Shown one piece after another: positions 25,144-37,150 of a stretch of 64,000 nucleotides of DNA. Both the position numbers and the translations under genes were made by a program. The stretch is from Marixanthomonas ophiurae. Its GTDB lineage: Bacteria > Bacteroidota > Bacteroidia > Flavobacteriales > Flavobacteriaceae. The stretch's first letter is position 1. Each line of letters opens with the position of its first letter. Location: assembly GCF_003413745.1 (NCBI RefSeq), contig NZ_QVID01000001.1, forward strand, positions 1,860,001 through 1,924,000, read 5' to 3'. The notes beneath the pieces are model-generated. The model worked only from the letters and a program-made list of their open reading frames with translations, was not told the DNA's origin and did no database searches.

Positions 25144-26001
25144 ATGAAATTAAAAGAGCTAAAACTTAAATTTACTGAAACGCTTTCAGAAGTTTACCCT
25201 TCAGAAGAAATACAATCTTTCTTTTTTATTCTTTCTGAAAAATACCTGAATCTTGCTCGCGTACAAATAACGCTTGAAGCAGATAAAGAAATTGGTTCGA
25301 CTACCCTGAAAAAGTTTGAAACAGCTTTAGAGAGGCTAAAAAAACAGGAACCTATACAATATATTGTAGGTGATACGGAATTTTATGGGCTCACTTTTAA
25401 AGTAAATAAAGACACTTTAATACCTCGACCAGAAACAGAAGAACTGGTAGAGTGGATTATAGAAGATTCTGTTTCAGAAAAAAGTAACGATTACAGTATT
25501 TTAGATATAGGGACTGGTTCGGGTTGTATTGCTATTTCATTAGCAAAAAAACTTTCGGGAGCTGCTATTTCGGCATTAGACTATTCATATGAAGCATTGA
25601 AAACTGCTGAAGAAAATGCAAAGCTAAACAATGTTACAGTTCAATTTTTTCAAGAAGATATTTTAAAAACGGGAACTCTTCCACAGCAATACGATGTAAT
25701 TGTTTCAAACCCGCCCTATGTTCGTGAATTAGAGAAATTAAAGATGCAGAGCAATGTTTTAGACCATGAACCTGCATCGGCATTATTTGTAAGTAATTCA
25801 GATCCATTATTGTTTTACCGAACTATAGCAAGGCTTTCCTTACGTTATTTAAAGCCAAACGGAAAATTGTACTTCGAGATAAATGAGTACCTTAGTAAAG
25901 AATTAATCGAATCTTTAAAAGATGAAGGCTACCCAATTATTAAATTAAAAAAAGACTTTAGAGGAAAAGACCGAATGCTTCAATGTAGAAAAAGTAAGTA
26001 A
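25144..26001 (+). CDS. prmC: Release-factor glutamine methyltransferase
   Basis: A 285-residue HemK/PrmC enzyme that methylates the GGQ glutamine of peptide-chain release factors. It has a helical N-terminal domain (about 1-85), then a class I SAM-dependent domain with DIGTGSGCIAISLA and the catalytic NPPY at 189-192. The start lies 10 bp after the acetyltransferase stop. It is a core translation-fidelity gene. Confidence 0.96.
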   Translation: MKLKELKLKFTETLSEVYPSEEIQSFFFILSEKYLNLARVQITLEADKEIGSTTLKKFETALERLKKQEPIQYIVGDTEFYGLTFKVNKDTLIPRPETEELVEWIIEDSVSEKSNDYSILDIGTGSGCIAISLAKKLSGAAISALDYSYEALKTAEENAKLNNVTVQFFQEDILKTGTLPQQYDVIVSNPPYVRELEKLKMQSNVLDHEPASALFVSNSDPLLFYRTIARLSLRYLKPNGKLYFEINEYLSKELIESLKDEGYPIIKLKKDFRGKDRMLQCRKSK

Positions 26002-26027
26002 TCTTTTCTGCTTTAAAAAATAATCAA

Positions 26028-26618
26028 ATGAAAGAGTTAACTAAAATATGTGTTTTCTGCGGAAGTAGTGACGGAAACGATACTGCCATAGTAGAAGCTG
26101 CAGAGAAAACAGGGAAACTGTTTGCCGAGAAGAAGATTACATTGGTTTATGGTGCAGCTAAAATTGGAATTATGGGTGTTTTAGCTAAAACTACGTTAGA
26201 TAACAAAGGACAAGTAATAGGTATAATTCCTGAATTTTTAAAGAAAAAAGAGGTCGTACACCTTGGCCTAACCAAACTGCACACCACGAAAAACATGCAC
26301 GAGCGAAAGCTAAAAATGCACGAGTTAAGTGATGGCTTTATTGCTTTACCTGGTGGGATGGGAACCCTCGAAGAGCTTTTTGAAATCATGACATGGTTGC
26401 AACTGGGATTACATCAAAAACCCATTGGCTTGTTAAATGTAAATGGTTTTTATAACGATTTGCTCAAGCTACTTGAAACCATGGTGCGAAAAGGTTTTTT
26501 GTCAATGGATAATTATGAGCTGCTTTTAGTAGATACCACAATTGAAAATTTGTTGGAAAAAATGCATAACTTTAAAGCACCGGATATTCCGCATTGGTTA
26601 AATAAAGACCGAACGTAA
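26028..26618 (+). CDS. LOG-family nucleotide 5'-monophosphate phosphoribohydrolase
   Basis: A 196-residue Rossmann-like protein with CGSSDGND at the N-terminus and the signature PGGMGTLEELFEIMTW. Homologues cleave cytokinin nucleotides or other purine monophosphates to free base. In bacteria the physiological substrate is probably AMP-like nucleotides. It lies 26 bp after prmC. Confidence 0.92.
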   Translation: MKELTKICVFCGSSDGNDTAIVEAAEKTGKLFAEKKITLVYGAAKIGIMGVLAKTTLDNKGQVIGIIPEFLKKKEVVHLGLTKLHTTKNMHERKLKMHELSDGFIALPGGMGTLEELFEIMTWLQLGLHQKPIGLLNVNGFYNDLLKLLETMVRKGFLSMDNYELLLVDTTIENLLEKMHNFKAPDIPHWLNKDRT

Positions 26619-26695
26619 GAAACTCCTTTCAGATTAAAATTTCCTTTCTATAAATATTAGGTATATCTTTAATAGCTGCTAATCAGCGGTTTATT

Positions 26696-27397
26696 ATGGG
26701 GTCTACTAAAAAGTATTTTGCAGAAGCATTAGGGACGTTTGCCTTGGTGCTATTTGGATGCGGTGCAGCTACAATTGCCAGCGTTTCAGAATCAGGTCCC
26801 GAAGGAATAGGCTTGTTAGGTATTTCCTTGGCTTTTGGCTTTTCGCTTGTGGTTATGGTGTATGCCATTGGTCCAATTTCCGGATGCCATATTAATCCAG
26901 CTGTCTCTATAGCGATGATGGCTGCTAAAAAATTGTCAGTCAAGGATACCATTGGGTATGTAATTTCACAATGTATTGGGGCAACCCTTGCAGCAGCAAT
27001 CTTGTATATTATTGTTATTGGTAGTGAAGGTTTTGACATGCCAGAATGGGGGTTGGCTAGTAATGGTTGGGGTGATGGGTATTTGGGCGAGTACAATATT
27101 ATTTCAGCGTTGGTAACCGAGTTTATTCTTACTTTTTTATTCCTTTTAGTCATTTTTGGCACTACTGCTAAAAAAGCATCTCCATTAATGGCTGGATTGG
27201 CCATTGGTATTTCACTAGCATTAATACATATGGTAGCTATTCCTATTACGGGAACATCGGTAAATCCAGCGCGTAGTTTAGCACCAGCTTTATTTGCCGG
27301 GGGAAAGGCCTTAGAGCAACTCTGGTTGTTTATTCTAATTCCAATTGCTGGGGGTTTATTTGCTGCTATTGTGCGAAACCTTTTTTTAGAAGACTAA
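26696..27397 (+). CDS. aqpZ: Aquaporin Z-like water channel
   Basis: A 233-residue MIP-family channel with six helices and the two NPA loops, INPAVSIA and VNPARSLAP. The selectivity-filter residues match water-specific AqpZ: Phe in SLAFGFS, His in LIHMVAI, Thr in TGTSVNPAR and the Arg after NPA. This makes a water channel more likely than a glycerol facilitator. It mediates rapid osmotic water flux in the inner membrane. It lies alone between the LOG gene and ligA. Confidence 0.94.
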   Translation: MGSTKKYFAEALGTFALVLFGCGAATIASVSESGPEGIGLLGISLAFGFSLVVMVYAIGPISGCHINPAVSIAMMAAKKLSVKDTIGYVISQCIGATLAAAILYIIVIGSEGFDMPEWGLASNGWGDGYLGEYNIISALVTEFILTFLFLLVIFGTTAKKASPLMAGLAIGISLALIHMVAIPITGTSVNPARSLAPALFAGGKALEQLWLFILIPIAGGLFAAIVRNLFLED

Positions 27398-27419
27398 ATT
27401 TTTCTAAAATATTCTGTAA

Positions 27420-29447
<2,028 letters not shown>

Positions 29448-29506
29448 AAACCATTTTAAAAATGTAGCTGAAACCCGTACTTTTGTGAGAGAAGCTAATA
29501 AGGCTC

Positions 29507-30025
29507 ATGTTTGAAAAATTAAAACATAGATCATTACGTAAAAAGATTGAGCAAAACTTGATTACCAGGGATGTTTCAGAAATAAATTCTGAATTAAAAA
29601 CATTGGGTTTTTTGGTGGACGAAGCTACATTTCAAGATTTTGAACAATTGTATGAGTTTTCAGATTATTTCAATTTGCAGCCGAAAAATGTTAAGGTTTT
29701 TTCTTTTTTAGAAGTAAAACGAAAACTTCCTTCTTTGCGGCATAATCAATTGCATAACAAAGACTTTGATTGGAAAGGACATTTACATAACCAGAATGCA
29801 AAGGAGTTTATAGATAAACGGTTTGATGTTTTAGTGGGATATTACACCACGAAAAATGATTTTTTAGATAGTATGGTTTCAGCAAGTAACGCTAACTTTA
29901 AAGTTGGGTTAGCTGGTGCTGATCCTCGTTTATTTGATCTTTTAATTGATTTGGACCTTAACAACATAGAAGCTTTTAAAACGGAATTAAAAAAATATTT
30001 AACTGTATTAAATAAATTAAAATGA
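29507..30025 (+). CDS. Conserved flavobacterial hypothetical, between ligA and dapA
   Basis: A 172-residue soluble protein without signal peptide or membrane helix. The N-terminal [14 protein letters not shown] is a basic helix, and the centre has [17 protein letters not shown] and [19 protein letters not shown]. This looks like the DUF6913 family, which commonly lies at this site, but I cannot verify it. Its last codons overlap the dapA ATG (ATGA), so it is translationally coupled to dapA. Confidence 0.75.
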   Translation: MFEKLKHRSLRKKIEQNLITRDVSEINSELKTLGFLVDEATFQDFEQLYEFSDYFNLQPKNVKVFSFLEVKRKLPSLRHNQLHNKDFDWKGHLHNQNAKEFIDKRFDVLVGYYTTKNDFLDSMVSASNANFKVGLAGADPRLFDLLIDLDLNNIEAFKTELKKYLTVLNKLK

Positions 30026-30897
30026 AAGAATTGATAGGAACCGGAGTAGCGTTAATTACCCCTTTTAAGGAAGACTTTTCGGTAGATGTAGAAGGATTGA
30101 AAAAAGTGGTTAATTATAATATTGATAACGGTACAAATTATTTGGTTGTTTTAGGAACAACAGCTGAAAATGCTACTTTAACCGAAGCAGAAAAACAAGT
30201 AGTGATCGATACGATTGTAGAGACTAACAACGGTAAACTACCATTGGTTTTAGGAATTGGTGGAAACAATACCGCAGCCGTACTAGAAGAAATGAAAACT
30301 AGAGATGTATCGGCTTTTACAGCAATCCTTTCGGTTTCTCCGGCCTATAATAAACCCACACAAGAAGGGATTTACAATCACTTTGCTGCTATTGCTAAAG
30401 AAGCTCCATTGCCAATTGTACTATATAATGTTCCAGGTAGAACAGCGTCAAATATGCTACCAGAAACTGTTATTCAATTAGCTAAAGACTTTAAAAACAT
30501 CATTGGTATTAAAGAAGCGGCCGGCGATTTAGTCCAAGCGATGCGAATGATTGACGGAACACCAGATGGATTTTTAGTTATTAGTGGCGATGATATGATT
30601 GCTTTACCAATGACATTGGCTGGCGGTGCAGGAGTAATTTCAGTAATTGGCGAAGGATTCCCAAAAGAGTTTTCTACGATGATTCGTTTAGGATTGGATA
30701 GAAAAGTAAATGAAGCCTACAAAATCCATTACAAGATAGCTCCGGCAATCGATTATATATTTGCCGAAGGAAACCCGGCAGGCATTAAAGCCGTTTTTAA
30801 AAAACTGGGAATTTGTAATGATACGGTTCGCTTGCCATTGGTAAAAGCCAGCGGGTATTTACAAAATAAAATAGCTTCTTTTATCGACGAGCTATAG
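30022..30897 (+). CDS. dapA: 4-hydroxy-tetrahydrodipicolinate synthase
   Basis: A 291-residue TIM-barrel aldolase that condenses pyruvate with aspartate semialdehyde, the first step to diaminopimelate and lysine. The Schiff-base lysine is Lys164 in GIKEAAGDL, and catalytic Tyr135 is in LYNVPGRT. The GTTAENATL loop is in place of the usual GTTGE. Together with dapF at 13 kb, this supplies cell-wall precursor synthesis. Confidence 0.96.
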   Translation: MKELIGTGVALITPFKEDFSVDVEGLKKVVNYNIDNGTNYLVVLGTTAENATLTEAEKQVVIDTIVETNNGKLPLVLGIGGNNTAAVLEEMKTRDVSAFTAILSVSPAYNKPTQEGIYNHFAAIAKEAPLPIVLYNVPGRTASNMLPETVIQLAKDFKNIIGIKEAAGDLVQAMRMIDGTPDGFLVISGDDMIALPMTLAGGAGVISVIGEGFPKEFSTMIRLGLDRKVNEAYKIHYKIAPAIDYIFAEGNPAGIKAVFKKLGICNDTVRLPLVKASGYLQNKIASFIDEL

Positions 30898-30982
30898 GCA
30901 CGTTTTTTCAGGGGCAACGTTAATTTTTTCTGAAATCCTCTTTTTTATAGGGTTTAACACAATAATTTAGCCCGATATTTAG

Positions 30983-31014
30983 TTTTTGTAATCCCATTTA
31001 ATTCACTAATTTTG
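30983..31014 (+). promoter_or_regulatory. bamD promoter, complete -33/-7 pair
   Basis: TTTTTG at 30983-30988 is followed 18 nt later by TAATTTTG at 31007-31014. This is the best match in the window to the Bacteroidota promoter (TTTG, spacer near 18-20, TAnnTTTG). The first ATG (31019) is only 4 nt away, so the start at 31034 is likely the real one. Confidence 0.7.
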
Positions 31015-31033
31015 CACGATGTTTTTTAACACT

Positions 31034-31846
31034 ATGAAGAATATTATTTTATTGCTTTTTGCCGTGATTATGTTAAGTTCCTGTAGCCAGTACCAGAAGG
31101 TATTGTCCTCTGACGATACAGGGAAAAAATATGCATTGGCAGATTCTCTTTATGCGCAGGGGAAATATAAAAAAGCGTTAAAACTTTTTGAACAAATTGT
31201 ACCAGTATACCGTGGAAAGCCGCAGGCGGAACGCCTTATGTTTTTATACGCTAATACCTTTTACGAGCTAGAAGATTATTATTTGTCAGGATATCAGTTT
31301 GAGCGTTTTGAAACGTCTTATCCGCAAAGTGACAGTGTGGAAGTTGCCGCGTACAAATCGGCTAAAAGTTACTCTGAGTTGTCCCCGCGTTATTCGCTGG
31401 ATCAAGAGGATACGTACAAAGCTTTAGAAAAGCTACAGAGCTACATCAACAAATATCCTAATTCAGAAAAACGTACGGAGGCCAACGAACTGGTTTCTGA
31501 ATTAAGTGGGAAAATAGAGAAAAAAGATATAGAGATTGCCAATCAAAATCTTAAAATAGCTGAATACATTGGTGATTATAGACCAGCGATTGAATCGTAT
31601 GATAATTTCATTTCAGACCATCCTGGTTCAGTATACAGAAAAGATGCTTTCTTCGGAAGGTTGCAAGCAGCCTACGAATTAGCAGTACGAAGTGTACCTT
31701 CCTTAGTTGAAGAACGACTGATAACTGCACAAGATTATTACAATAAATTTAATAAGTATTATAGTGATACTGATTTAAAGGCCGAAGCCGATTTGATTGC
31801 TCAAAATATAGCGGAGCGCTTAGGTGAAAGAGAACAAAAAAGTTAA
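31034..31846 (+). CDS. bamD: Outer-membrane assembly lipoprotein BamD
   Basis: About 270 residues. The lipobox LSSC follows a short signal (MKNIILLLFAVIM). The body holds five TPR-like repeats, such as DSLYAQGKYKKALKLFEQIV and NTFYELEDYYLSGYQFERF. BamD is the essential partner of BamA in beta-barrel insertion. The ATG at 31034 is preferred over 31019 because the promoter places transcription start near 31019. It heads a cluster with rpoZ, coaBC and a DUF4835 gene. Confidence 0.93.
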   Translation: MKNIILLLFAVIMLSSCSQYQKVLSSDDTGKKYALADSLYAQGKYKKALKLFEQIVPVYRGKPQAERLMFLYANTFYELEDYYLSGYQFERFETSYPQSDSVEVAAYKSAKSYSELSPRYSLDQEDTYKALEKLQSYINKYPNSEKRTEANELVSELSGKIEKKDIEIANQNLKIAEYIGDYRPAIESYDNFISDHPGSVYRKDAFFGRLQAAYELAVRSVPSLVEERLITAQDYYNKFNKYYSDTDLKAEADLIAQNIAERLGEREQKS

Positions 31847-31856
31847 AACAAGGATT

Positions 31857-32192
31857 ATGATCGATATTAAAAATTCTGAAGCTCCTATCAATACAACGAC
31901 GATTGATAAGAACAAAATTGACGCGCCAACTGAGAATATTTACGAGGCTATTTCAATTATTTCGAAACGAGCTACGCAAATCAACGGTGACATCAAGAAA
32001 GAATTGCTTGAAAAATTGGACGAATTTGCTACGTATAACGACAGTTTAGAAGAAATTTTTGAAAACAAAGAACAAATTGAAGTTTCTAAGTTTTACGAAC
32101 GTCTTCCTAAACCGCACGCTCTTGCAGTAGAGGAGTGGTTAAACGACAAAATTTACTACCGTAACACAAAGGAAGAAGAATTAGATAAGTAA
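31857..32192 (+). CDS. rpoZ: RNA polymerase omega subunit, Bacteroidota type
   Basis: About 111 residues, starting MIDIKNSEAPINT. The segment APTENIYEAISIISKRATQI is the omega signature, with the EIFENKEQIEVSKFYERLPKPHALAVEEWL extension split here as two conserved parts typical of this phylum. Omega helps assemble and stabilise the beta-prime subunit. It lies 10 bp after bamD and 4 bp before coaBC. Confidence 0.9.
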   Translation: MIDIKNSEAPINTTTIDKNKIDAPTENIYEAISIISKRATQINGDIKKELLEKLDEFATYNDSLEEIFENKEQIEVSKFYERLPKPHALAVEEWLNDKIYYRNTKEEELDK

Positions 32193-32196
32193 AAAA

Positions 32197-33408
32197 ATGT
32201 CTGTTTTAAGCGGTAAAAATGTGTTGCTTGGTGTTACAGCCGGTATTGCTGCTTATAAAGCTGCTTTTTTGGTCAGGTTATTAGTGAAAAAAGGCGCTAA
32301 TGTTAAGGTTGTAATGACGCCTTCAGCGAAAGACTTTGTTACGCCACTAACCCTTTCCACACTTTCTAAAAACGAAGTTTTTTCCTCTTTTACCAATGAA
32401 GAAGATGAAAATGCCCAATGGAATAACCACGTAGCGTTAGGTCTTTGGGCAAATTTATTTATAATAGCTCCAGCCACAGCCAACACCTTATCTAAAATGG
32501 CAAACGGTACTAGTGATAATCTATTATTAGCTACATATCTTTCGGCTAAATGCCCTGTGTATTATGCTCCAGCAATGGACCTAGATATGCACAAACATCC
32601 AAGTACTTCGGAAACATTCAAGAAATTAAATAGCTTCGGAAATATACAAATCCCGGCTGAAAAAGGCGAATTGGCAAGCGGTTTATCAGGGAAAGGGAGA
32701 ATGGCTGAGCCCGAACATATTGTTTCTTTTCTTGAAAACGATATTCAAAAAAAATTACCCCTTCGGAATAGAAAAATGATTATTACTGCAGGTCCTACCC
32801 ACGAAGCAATAGACCCTGTTCGTTTCATTGGAAACCATAGTAGTGGTAAAATGGGATACGCTATTGCAGAAACAGCAGCTAATTTAGGTGCTCAGGTAGT
32901 TTTGGTTTCAGGGCCGGTTAGTTTATCCTTAGAACATAGTAATATTAAGGTAGTGTCGGTAACTTCAGCTGAAGAAATGTACCAAGCTGTTCACAATCAT
33001 TTTTCTAACTGTGACATAGCTATACTAAGTGCTGCGGTAGCCGATTATAGACCAAAAGATGTTGCTTCAGAGAAAATAAAAAAGAACGACAGTACTTTGA
33101 CTATTCAACTTGAAAAGACAAAAGATATTTTAAAATCGTTGGGTGAAATAAAGGAACATCAATTTTTAACTGGTTTTGCGTTAGAAACTCAAAATGAGTT
33201 GGAAAATGCAAAAAGCAAACTCAAAAAAAAGAATTTAGATTTAATTGTATTAAATTCGCTCAAAGACAAAGGGGCAGGCTTTAAAGCAGACACAAACAAA
33301 GTGACTTTAATTGATAAGCACAATAAAGTACAAGCTTTTTCTGTTAAACCAAAGACCGAAGTCGCAAACGATATTTTACAATACATTATACAACAAATAG
33401 ATGCGTAG
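32197..33408 (+). CDS. coaBC: Bifunctional CoaBC (PPC decarboxylase / PPC synthetase)
   Basis: A 403-residue coenzyme A biosynthesis enzyme. The N-terminal flavin-dependent CoaC domain has LFIIAPATANTLSKMANG and the catalytic Asn-Cys-type region. The C-terminal CoaB domain has ITAGPTHEAIDPVRFIGNHS, SSGKMGYAIAE and AVADYRPK. It makes 4'-phosphopantetheine from phosphopantothenate. With coaE at 47 kb, two of the last steps of CoA synthesis are in the window. Confidence 0.96.
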   Translation: MSVLSGKNVLLGVTAGIAAYKAAFLVRLLVKKGANVKVVMTPSAKDFVTPLTLSTLSKNEVFSSFTNEEDENAQWNNHVALGLWANLFIIAPATANTLSKMANGTSDNLLLATYLSAKCPVYYAPAMDLDMHKHPSTSETFKKLNSFGNIQIPAEKGELASGLSGKGRMAEPEHIVSFLENDIQKKLPLRNRKMIITAGPTHEAIDPVRFIGNHSSGKMGYAIAETAANLGAQVVLVSGPVSLSLEHSNIKVVSVTSAEEMYQAVHNHFSNCDIAILSAAVADYRPKDVASEKIKKNDSTLTIQLEKTKDILKSLGEIKEHQFLTGFALETQNELENAKSKLKKKNLDLIVLNSLKDKGAGFKADTNKVTLIDKHNKVQAFSVKPKTEVANDILQYIIQQIDA

Positions 33409-34291
33409 ATTTTTACTTATACTTTCCGTTTTTATACTTTCATTTACTACACAAGCGCAGGAACTTAATTGTAGCGTAACGGTAGATGCAGAGCAGACAG
33501 GACAGCCTAACCTACAAGTGTTCAGAACGCTTCAACAGGAAATGACCGATTTTGTTAATAATACCAAATGGACCAATAAAGTATTTAAAAACCAAGAACG
33601 TATAGACTGTAATATGTCAATTATCGTTTCAAGTTTTGAATCAAATTCATTTACAGCAACCATTCAAATACAAGCTTCTAGACCTGTTTATGGTTCAAGC
33701 TATAATTCGCCTATCTATAATTACAATGACCGTCAATTCAGTTTTGATTATACGGAGTTTCAGCCCTTGAATTTCAACTTAAACACATTTAGTTCTAATT
33801 TAATATCGGTTATTGCATATCACGTGTATACCATCATTGGTTTAGATGCCGATACGTTTGAGTTAAATGGCGGAGATGAATACTTTGAAACGGCTAAACA
33901 AATTGTAAACACAGCTGCATCGAGTAATTTTCAAGGCTGGAAACCAACCGATGGTACTCAAACACGTTACCGGTACAACGAAGCTGTAATTTCAAACGTT
34001 TATCAAGAATTCCATACCGCTATGTACGAATACCATAGAAAAGGATTGGATGAGATGGCCCAGAGTCCGAAGGATGCAAAAAGTGCTATTACTGATGCGA
34101 TTGAAACCTTGGCGCAGATTAATAATCGACGTCCGAACTCGTACCTACTCCGTACTTTCTTTGATGCTAAAAGCGATGAAATACAGAGCATTTTTAGTGG
34201 AGGCCCCAATGTAGATATTGTAAAATTGGTTGAGAACCTCAATAAATTGGCGCCGACCAAAAGAAGCAATTGGAGCGAAATTAAATATTGA
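33401..34291 (+). CDS. DUF4835 exported protein (PorD-like)
   Basis: A 296-residue exported protein with a signal peptide ending near TQAQ. ELNCSVTVDAEQTGQPN, VFRTLQQEMTDFVNNTKWT and YHVYTIIGLDADTFE are typical of DUF4835. I recall this family being annotated as the T9SS-associated PorD, but I cannot confirm that here. Its start overlaps coaBC by 8 bp. Placement with bamD fits a role in outer-membrane or secretion biogenesis. Confidence 0.85.
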   Translation: MRRFLLILSVFILSFTTQAQELNCSVTVDAEQTGQPNLQVFRTLQQEMTDFVNNTKWTNKVFKNQERIDCNMSIIVSSFESNSFTATIQIQASRPVYGSSYNSPIYNYNDRQFSFDYTEFQPLNFNLNTFSSNLISVIAYHVYTIIGLDADTFELNGGDEYFETAKQIVNTAASSNFQGWKPTDGTQTRYRYNEAVISNVYQEFHTAMYEYHRKGLDEMAQSPKDAKSAITDAIETLAQINNRRPNSYLLRTFFDAKSDEIQSIFSGGPNVDIVKLVENLNKLAPTKRSNWSEIKY

Positions 34292-34392
34292 TCAATAACC
34301 TTATTTCTCTTGTTGTTGTAAAAACTTCATTTTACATTTAAAATCGTTTTCAAAACCGTATTTTTAATACCGGAAAAACTTATTTTATATTT

Positions 34393-36045
34393 GTGATTAC
34401 GACTCTAGCCATTAAAAACTATGCTCTAATTGATGATATCCGTATGGATTTCAAAGATGGATTGACCATTATTACTGGGGAAACCGGTGCGGGAAAATCC
34501 ATACTTTTAGGGGCACTTTCATTAGTATTAGGTAAACGTGCCGATTTAAATAGTATGAAAGATGCTTCAAAAAAATGTATTATAGAAGCCGAATTTGCTA
34601 TCAAAAAATTTAATTTACAGACTCTTTTTGAAGAAAACGACCTAGATTATGATGCGCATACAATAATAAGGAGGGAGATTTTGCCGAGTGGTAAATCAAG
34701 GGCCTTTATTAACGATACGCCGGTAACTTTGTCACAATTGCAAGCGGTAGGACCGTATTTGGTCGATATTCACAGTCAACATGAAACGCTTTCCTTAGCT
34801 GAAGAAAATTATCAGATGCAGGTAATCGATGCGTTGGCAGAAAATACGTCGCTTAAAAACACCTATTCTGAACAATTAAAGGCGTACAGAATTACTACTA
34901 AAGGATTGGAAGAAGCTAAACTTAAAAAAAGCGAAGCTTCCAAAGAAATAGACTACAATACCTTTTTGTTTACCGAATTGGAAGAAGCCAACCTAGAAGG
35001 AATAGATCAAGTAAAGTTAGAGGAAACATATGAAACGCTTAGTAATGCTGAGGAAATACAAGAAACGCTATCAAAAGTAGTTCAATTGTTTTCTGAAGAA
35101 CAAATCGGTACAATGGAAACCGCCAAGGAAGCACGGGCAGCATTAAGTCAATTGAAAAATTATGGCTCGGTGTATCATGCTCTTTGGGAACGGTTAAACA
35201 GCGTGATTATCGAATTGGATGATTTAAGCGAAGAAACCGAACAAATAGCTACATCGGTTGAGGCTAATCCGCAAGAATTACTTGCTATTAATGAAAAGCT
35301 GCAAACACTACATAAACTTCAACACAAACACAATGTAGCGACCGTTTCAGAATTAATAGAAATTAAAAATACACTTGACGCAAATATAACCGATACTAAC
35401 AATCTCGATTCGCATATAGAGAAATTAGAAAAAGAAATTGTTAATTTAAATAAAGAAGTACGGAAAACGGGGAAAGCCATTCACGAGTCGCGTGAGGGGG
35501 TCATTCCTAAGTTACAAGAAAAACTAGAAGCTATTTTAGCAAAACTTGGTTTGCTTAACGCTCGTTTTGATTTTAAACTTACATTGACAGAAAGTCTTCG
35601 TGAAAACGGAACAGATACACTCGATCTGTTATTTACCGCTAACAAAGGCACAACAATGGGGTCCATAAAAAAAGTGGCTTCTGGAGGCGAAATGAGCCGT
35701 ATTATGCTGGCTGTAAAAGCTGTTTTGGCAGAATATCAAACGTTACCAACCCTCATTTTCGATGAAATAGACACGGGGGTTTCGGGTGAGATTGCCAATA
35801 AAATGGCTGCTATTATGGATGGTATGAGCCATGGTATGCAATTAGTGAGCATCACGCACTTACCGCAAATAGCTTCAAAAGGAGCGCAACATATTAAGGT
35901 GTATAAGGAGGATGTAAATAATGTTACGGAAACGCATTTAAAAACACTGTCGCAAGAAGATCGTATTGTGGAGATAGCACAAATGATAGGAGGAAAGAAT
36001 GTAACCGATTCTGCCTTAGCACACGCAAAGGAATTACTGAATTAA
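34393..36045 (+). CDS. recN: DNA repair protein RecN
   Basis: A 550-residue SMC-like ATPase that begins at GTG (MITTLAIKNYALI). Walker A is GETGAGKS at 29-36, followed by a long coiled coil with central hinge and, near the C-terminus, the ABC signature VASGGEMSRIMLA and Walker B LIFDEIDTGVSG. It recruits to double-strand breaks and promotes recombination. A TATATTTG box overlaps the start codon by one base and is probably incidental. Confidence 0.96.
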   Translation: MITTLAIKNYALIDDIRMDFKDGLTIITGETGAGKSILLGALSLVLGKRADLNSMKDASKKCIIEAEFAIKKFNLQTLFEENDLDYDAHTIIRREILPSGKSRAFINDTPVTLSQLQAVGPYLVDIHSQHETLSLAEENYQMQVIDALAENTSLKNTYSEQLKAYRITTKGLEEAKLKKSEASKEIDYNTFLFTELEEANLEGIDQVKLEETYETLSNAEEIQETLSKVVQLFSEEQIGTMETAKEARAALSQLKNYGSVYHALWERLNSVIIELDDLSEETEQIATSVEANPQELLAINEKLQTLHKLQHKHNVATVSELIEIKNTLDANITDTNNLDSHIEKLEKEIVNLNKEVRKTGKAIHESREGVIPKLQEKLEAILAKLGLLNARFDFKLTLTESLRENGTDTLDLLFTANKGTTMGSIKKVASGGEMSRIMLAVKAVLAEYQTLPTLIFDEIDTGVSGEIANKMAAIMDGMSHGMQLVSITHLPQIASKGAQHIKVYKEDVNNVTETHLKTLSQEDRIVEIAQMIGGKNVTDSALAHAKELLN

Positions 36046-36162
36046 AACCGTATATTTACTGCTTAGTATTTAATGTTATAGATTTCAAATTTTAAAAATA
36101 TAAATCACTTGATTATAATTGATAATCACTCAATAAATCAGTAATCAAAAACTCAATAGAAC

Positions 36163-36978
36163 ATGTCATATAATTTATTAAAAGGAAAACGAGGAATTAT
36201 TTTTGGCGCCTTGGATGAAAACTCCATTGCATGGAAAACCGCGGAACGCGTTCACGAAGAAGGTGGGGAATTTGTCTTGACCAATGCACCTATAGCATTA
36301 CGAATGGGGCAGATAAACGAATTGGCAAAGAAAACAAATTCTGAAATCATCCCGGCAGATGCGACCAATATGGAGGACTTAGAAAACCTAGTTGAGAAAG
36401 CAACCGAAATTTTAGGGGGTAAACTTGATTTTGTATTGCACTCTATCGGGATGTCAGTAAATGTTCGTAAGGGTAAACACTACACCGACCAAAACTACGA
36501 TTGGACCCACAAAGGTTGGGACATATCTGCTGTTTCTTTTCATAAAACAATGAACGTTTTATATAATAAGGACGCCATGAACGAATGGGGAAGTATTGTA
36601 GCTCTTACTTATATGGCAGCCCAGCGTGTATTCCCTGATTATAATGATATGGCCGACAATAAAGCCTATTTAGAGTCTATAGCAAGAAGTTTTGGGTATT
36701 TCTTTGGAAGAGATAAAAAAGTACGCGTGAATACCATTTCGCAATCACCTACACCTACCACTGCTGGAAAAGGAGTAAAAGGGTTTGATGGGTTTATATC
36801 GTACGCCGATAAAATGTCACCATTAGGAAACGCAACGGCAATAGACTGTGCTAATTACACAATTTCTTTATTTAGTGATTTAACCAAAAGGGTAACCCTT
36901 CAGAATTTATACAATGACGGAGGCTTTTCAAATGTAGGGGTTAGCGATGCGGTTATAGAAGCCTTTGAGGAGGAATAA
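36163..36978 (+). CDS. fabI: Enoyl-[acyl-carrier-protein] reductase FabI
   Basis: A 271-residue SDR-type reductase of fatty acid elongation. The NAD(H) loop is FGALDENSIAWKTAER, and the Tyr-x6-Lys active site is YNDMADNK. The SQSPTPTTAGKGV segment is characteristic of the Bacteroidota form. It is the enzyme class inhibited by triclosan. It is monocistronic with a terminator downstream at 37006. Confidence 0.95.
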   Translation: MSYNLLKGKRGIIFGALDENSIAWKTAERVHEEGGEFVLTNAPIALRMGQINELAKKTNSEIIPADATNMEDLENLVEKATEILGGKLDFVLHSIGMSVNVRKGKHYTDQNYDWTHKGWDISAVSFHKTMNVLYNKDAMNEWGSIVALTYMAAQRVFPDYNDMADNKAYLESIARSFGYFFGRDKKVRVNTISQSPTPTTAGKGVKGFDGFISYADKMSPLGNATAIDCANYTISLFSDLTKRVTLQNLYNDGGFSNVGVSDAVIEAFEEE

Positions 36979-37005
36979 AAGGAGTTTAAATACTATAGTT
37001 TAATT

Positions 37006-37034
37006 AAAAGATCCGTTGATGCGGATCTTTTTTG
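37006..37034 (+). terminator. Terminator of fabI
   Basis: A 10-bp stem (AAAAGATCCG/CGGATCTTTT) with a 6-base loop and a T run lies 28 bp past the stop. Confidence 0.88.
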
Positions 37035-37150
37035 TGTTAAGAAATTAACGTCATATCTTTTATTTTATTGTTTTTACTGCTAATTCTTTTGTCTTTAAGG
37101 TTTTTTTTAGATATTTTTAAACTAATATTAACTAAAATGTAATTCTAATT

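Noticed and set aside
26683-27204. 173-codon open frame opposite aqpZ
   Set aside because: It is antisense to a channel gene with both NPA motifs and has no family resemblance.
34386-34393. TATATTTG box as recN promoter
   Set aside because: The box overlaps the GTG start codon, so transcription from it would begin inside the gene; the true promoter must be further upstream or the gene is read from DUF4835.
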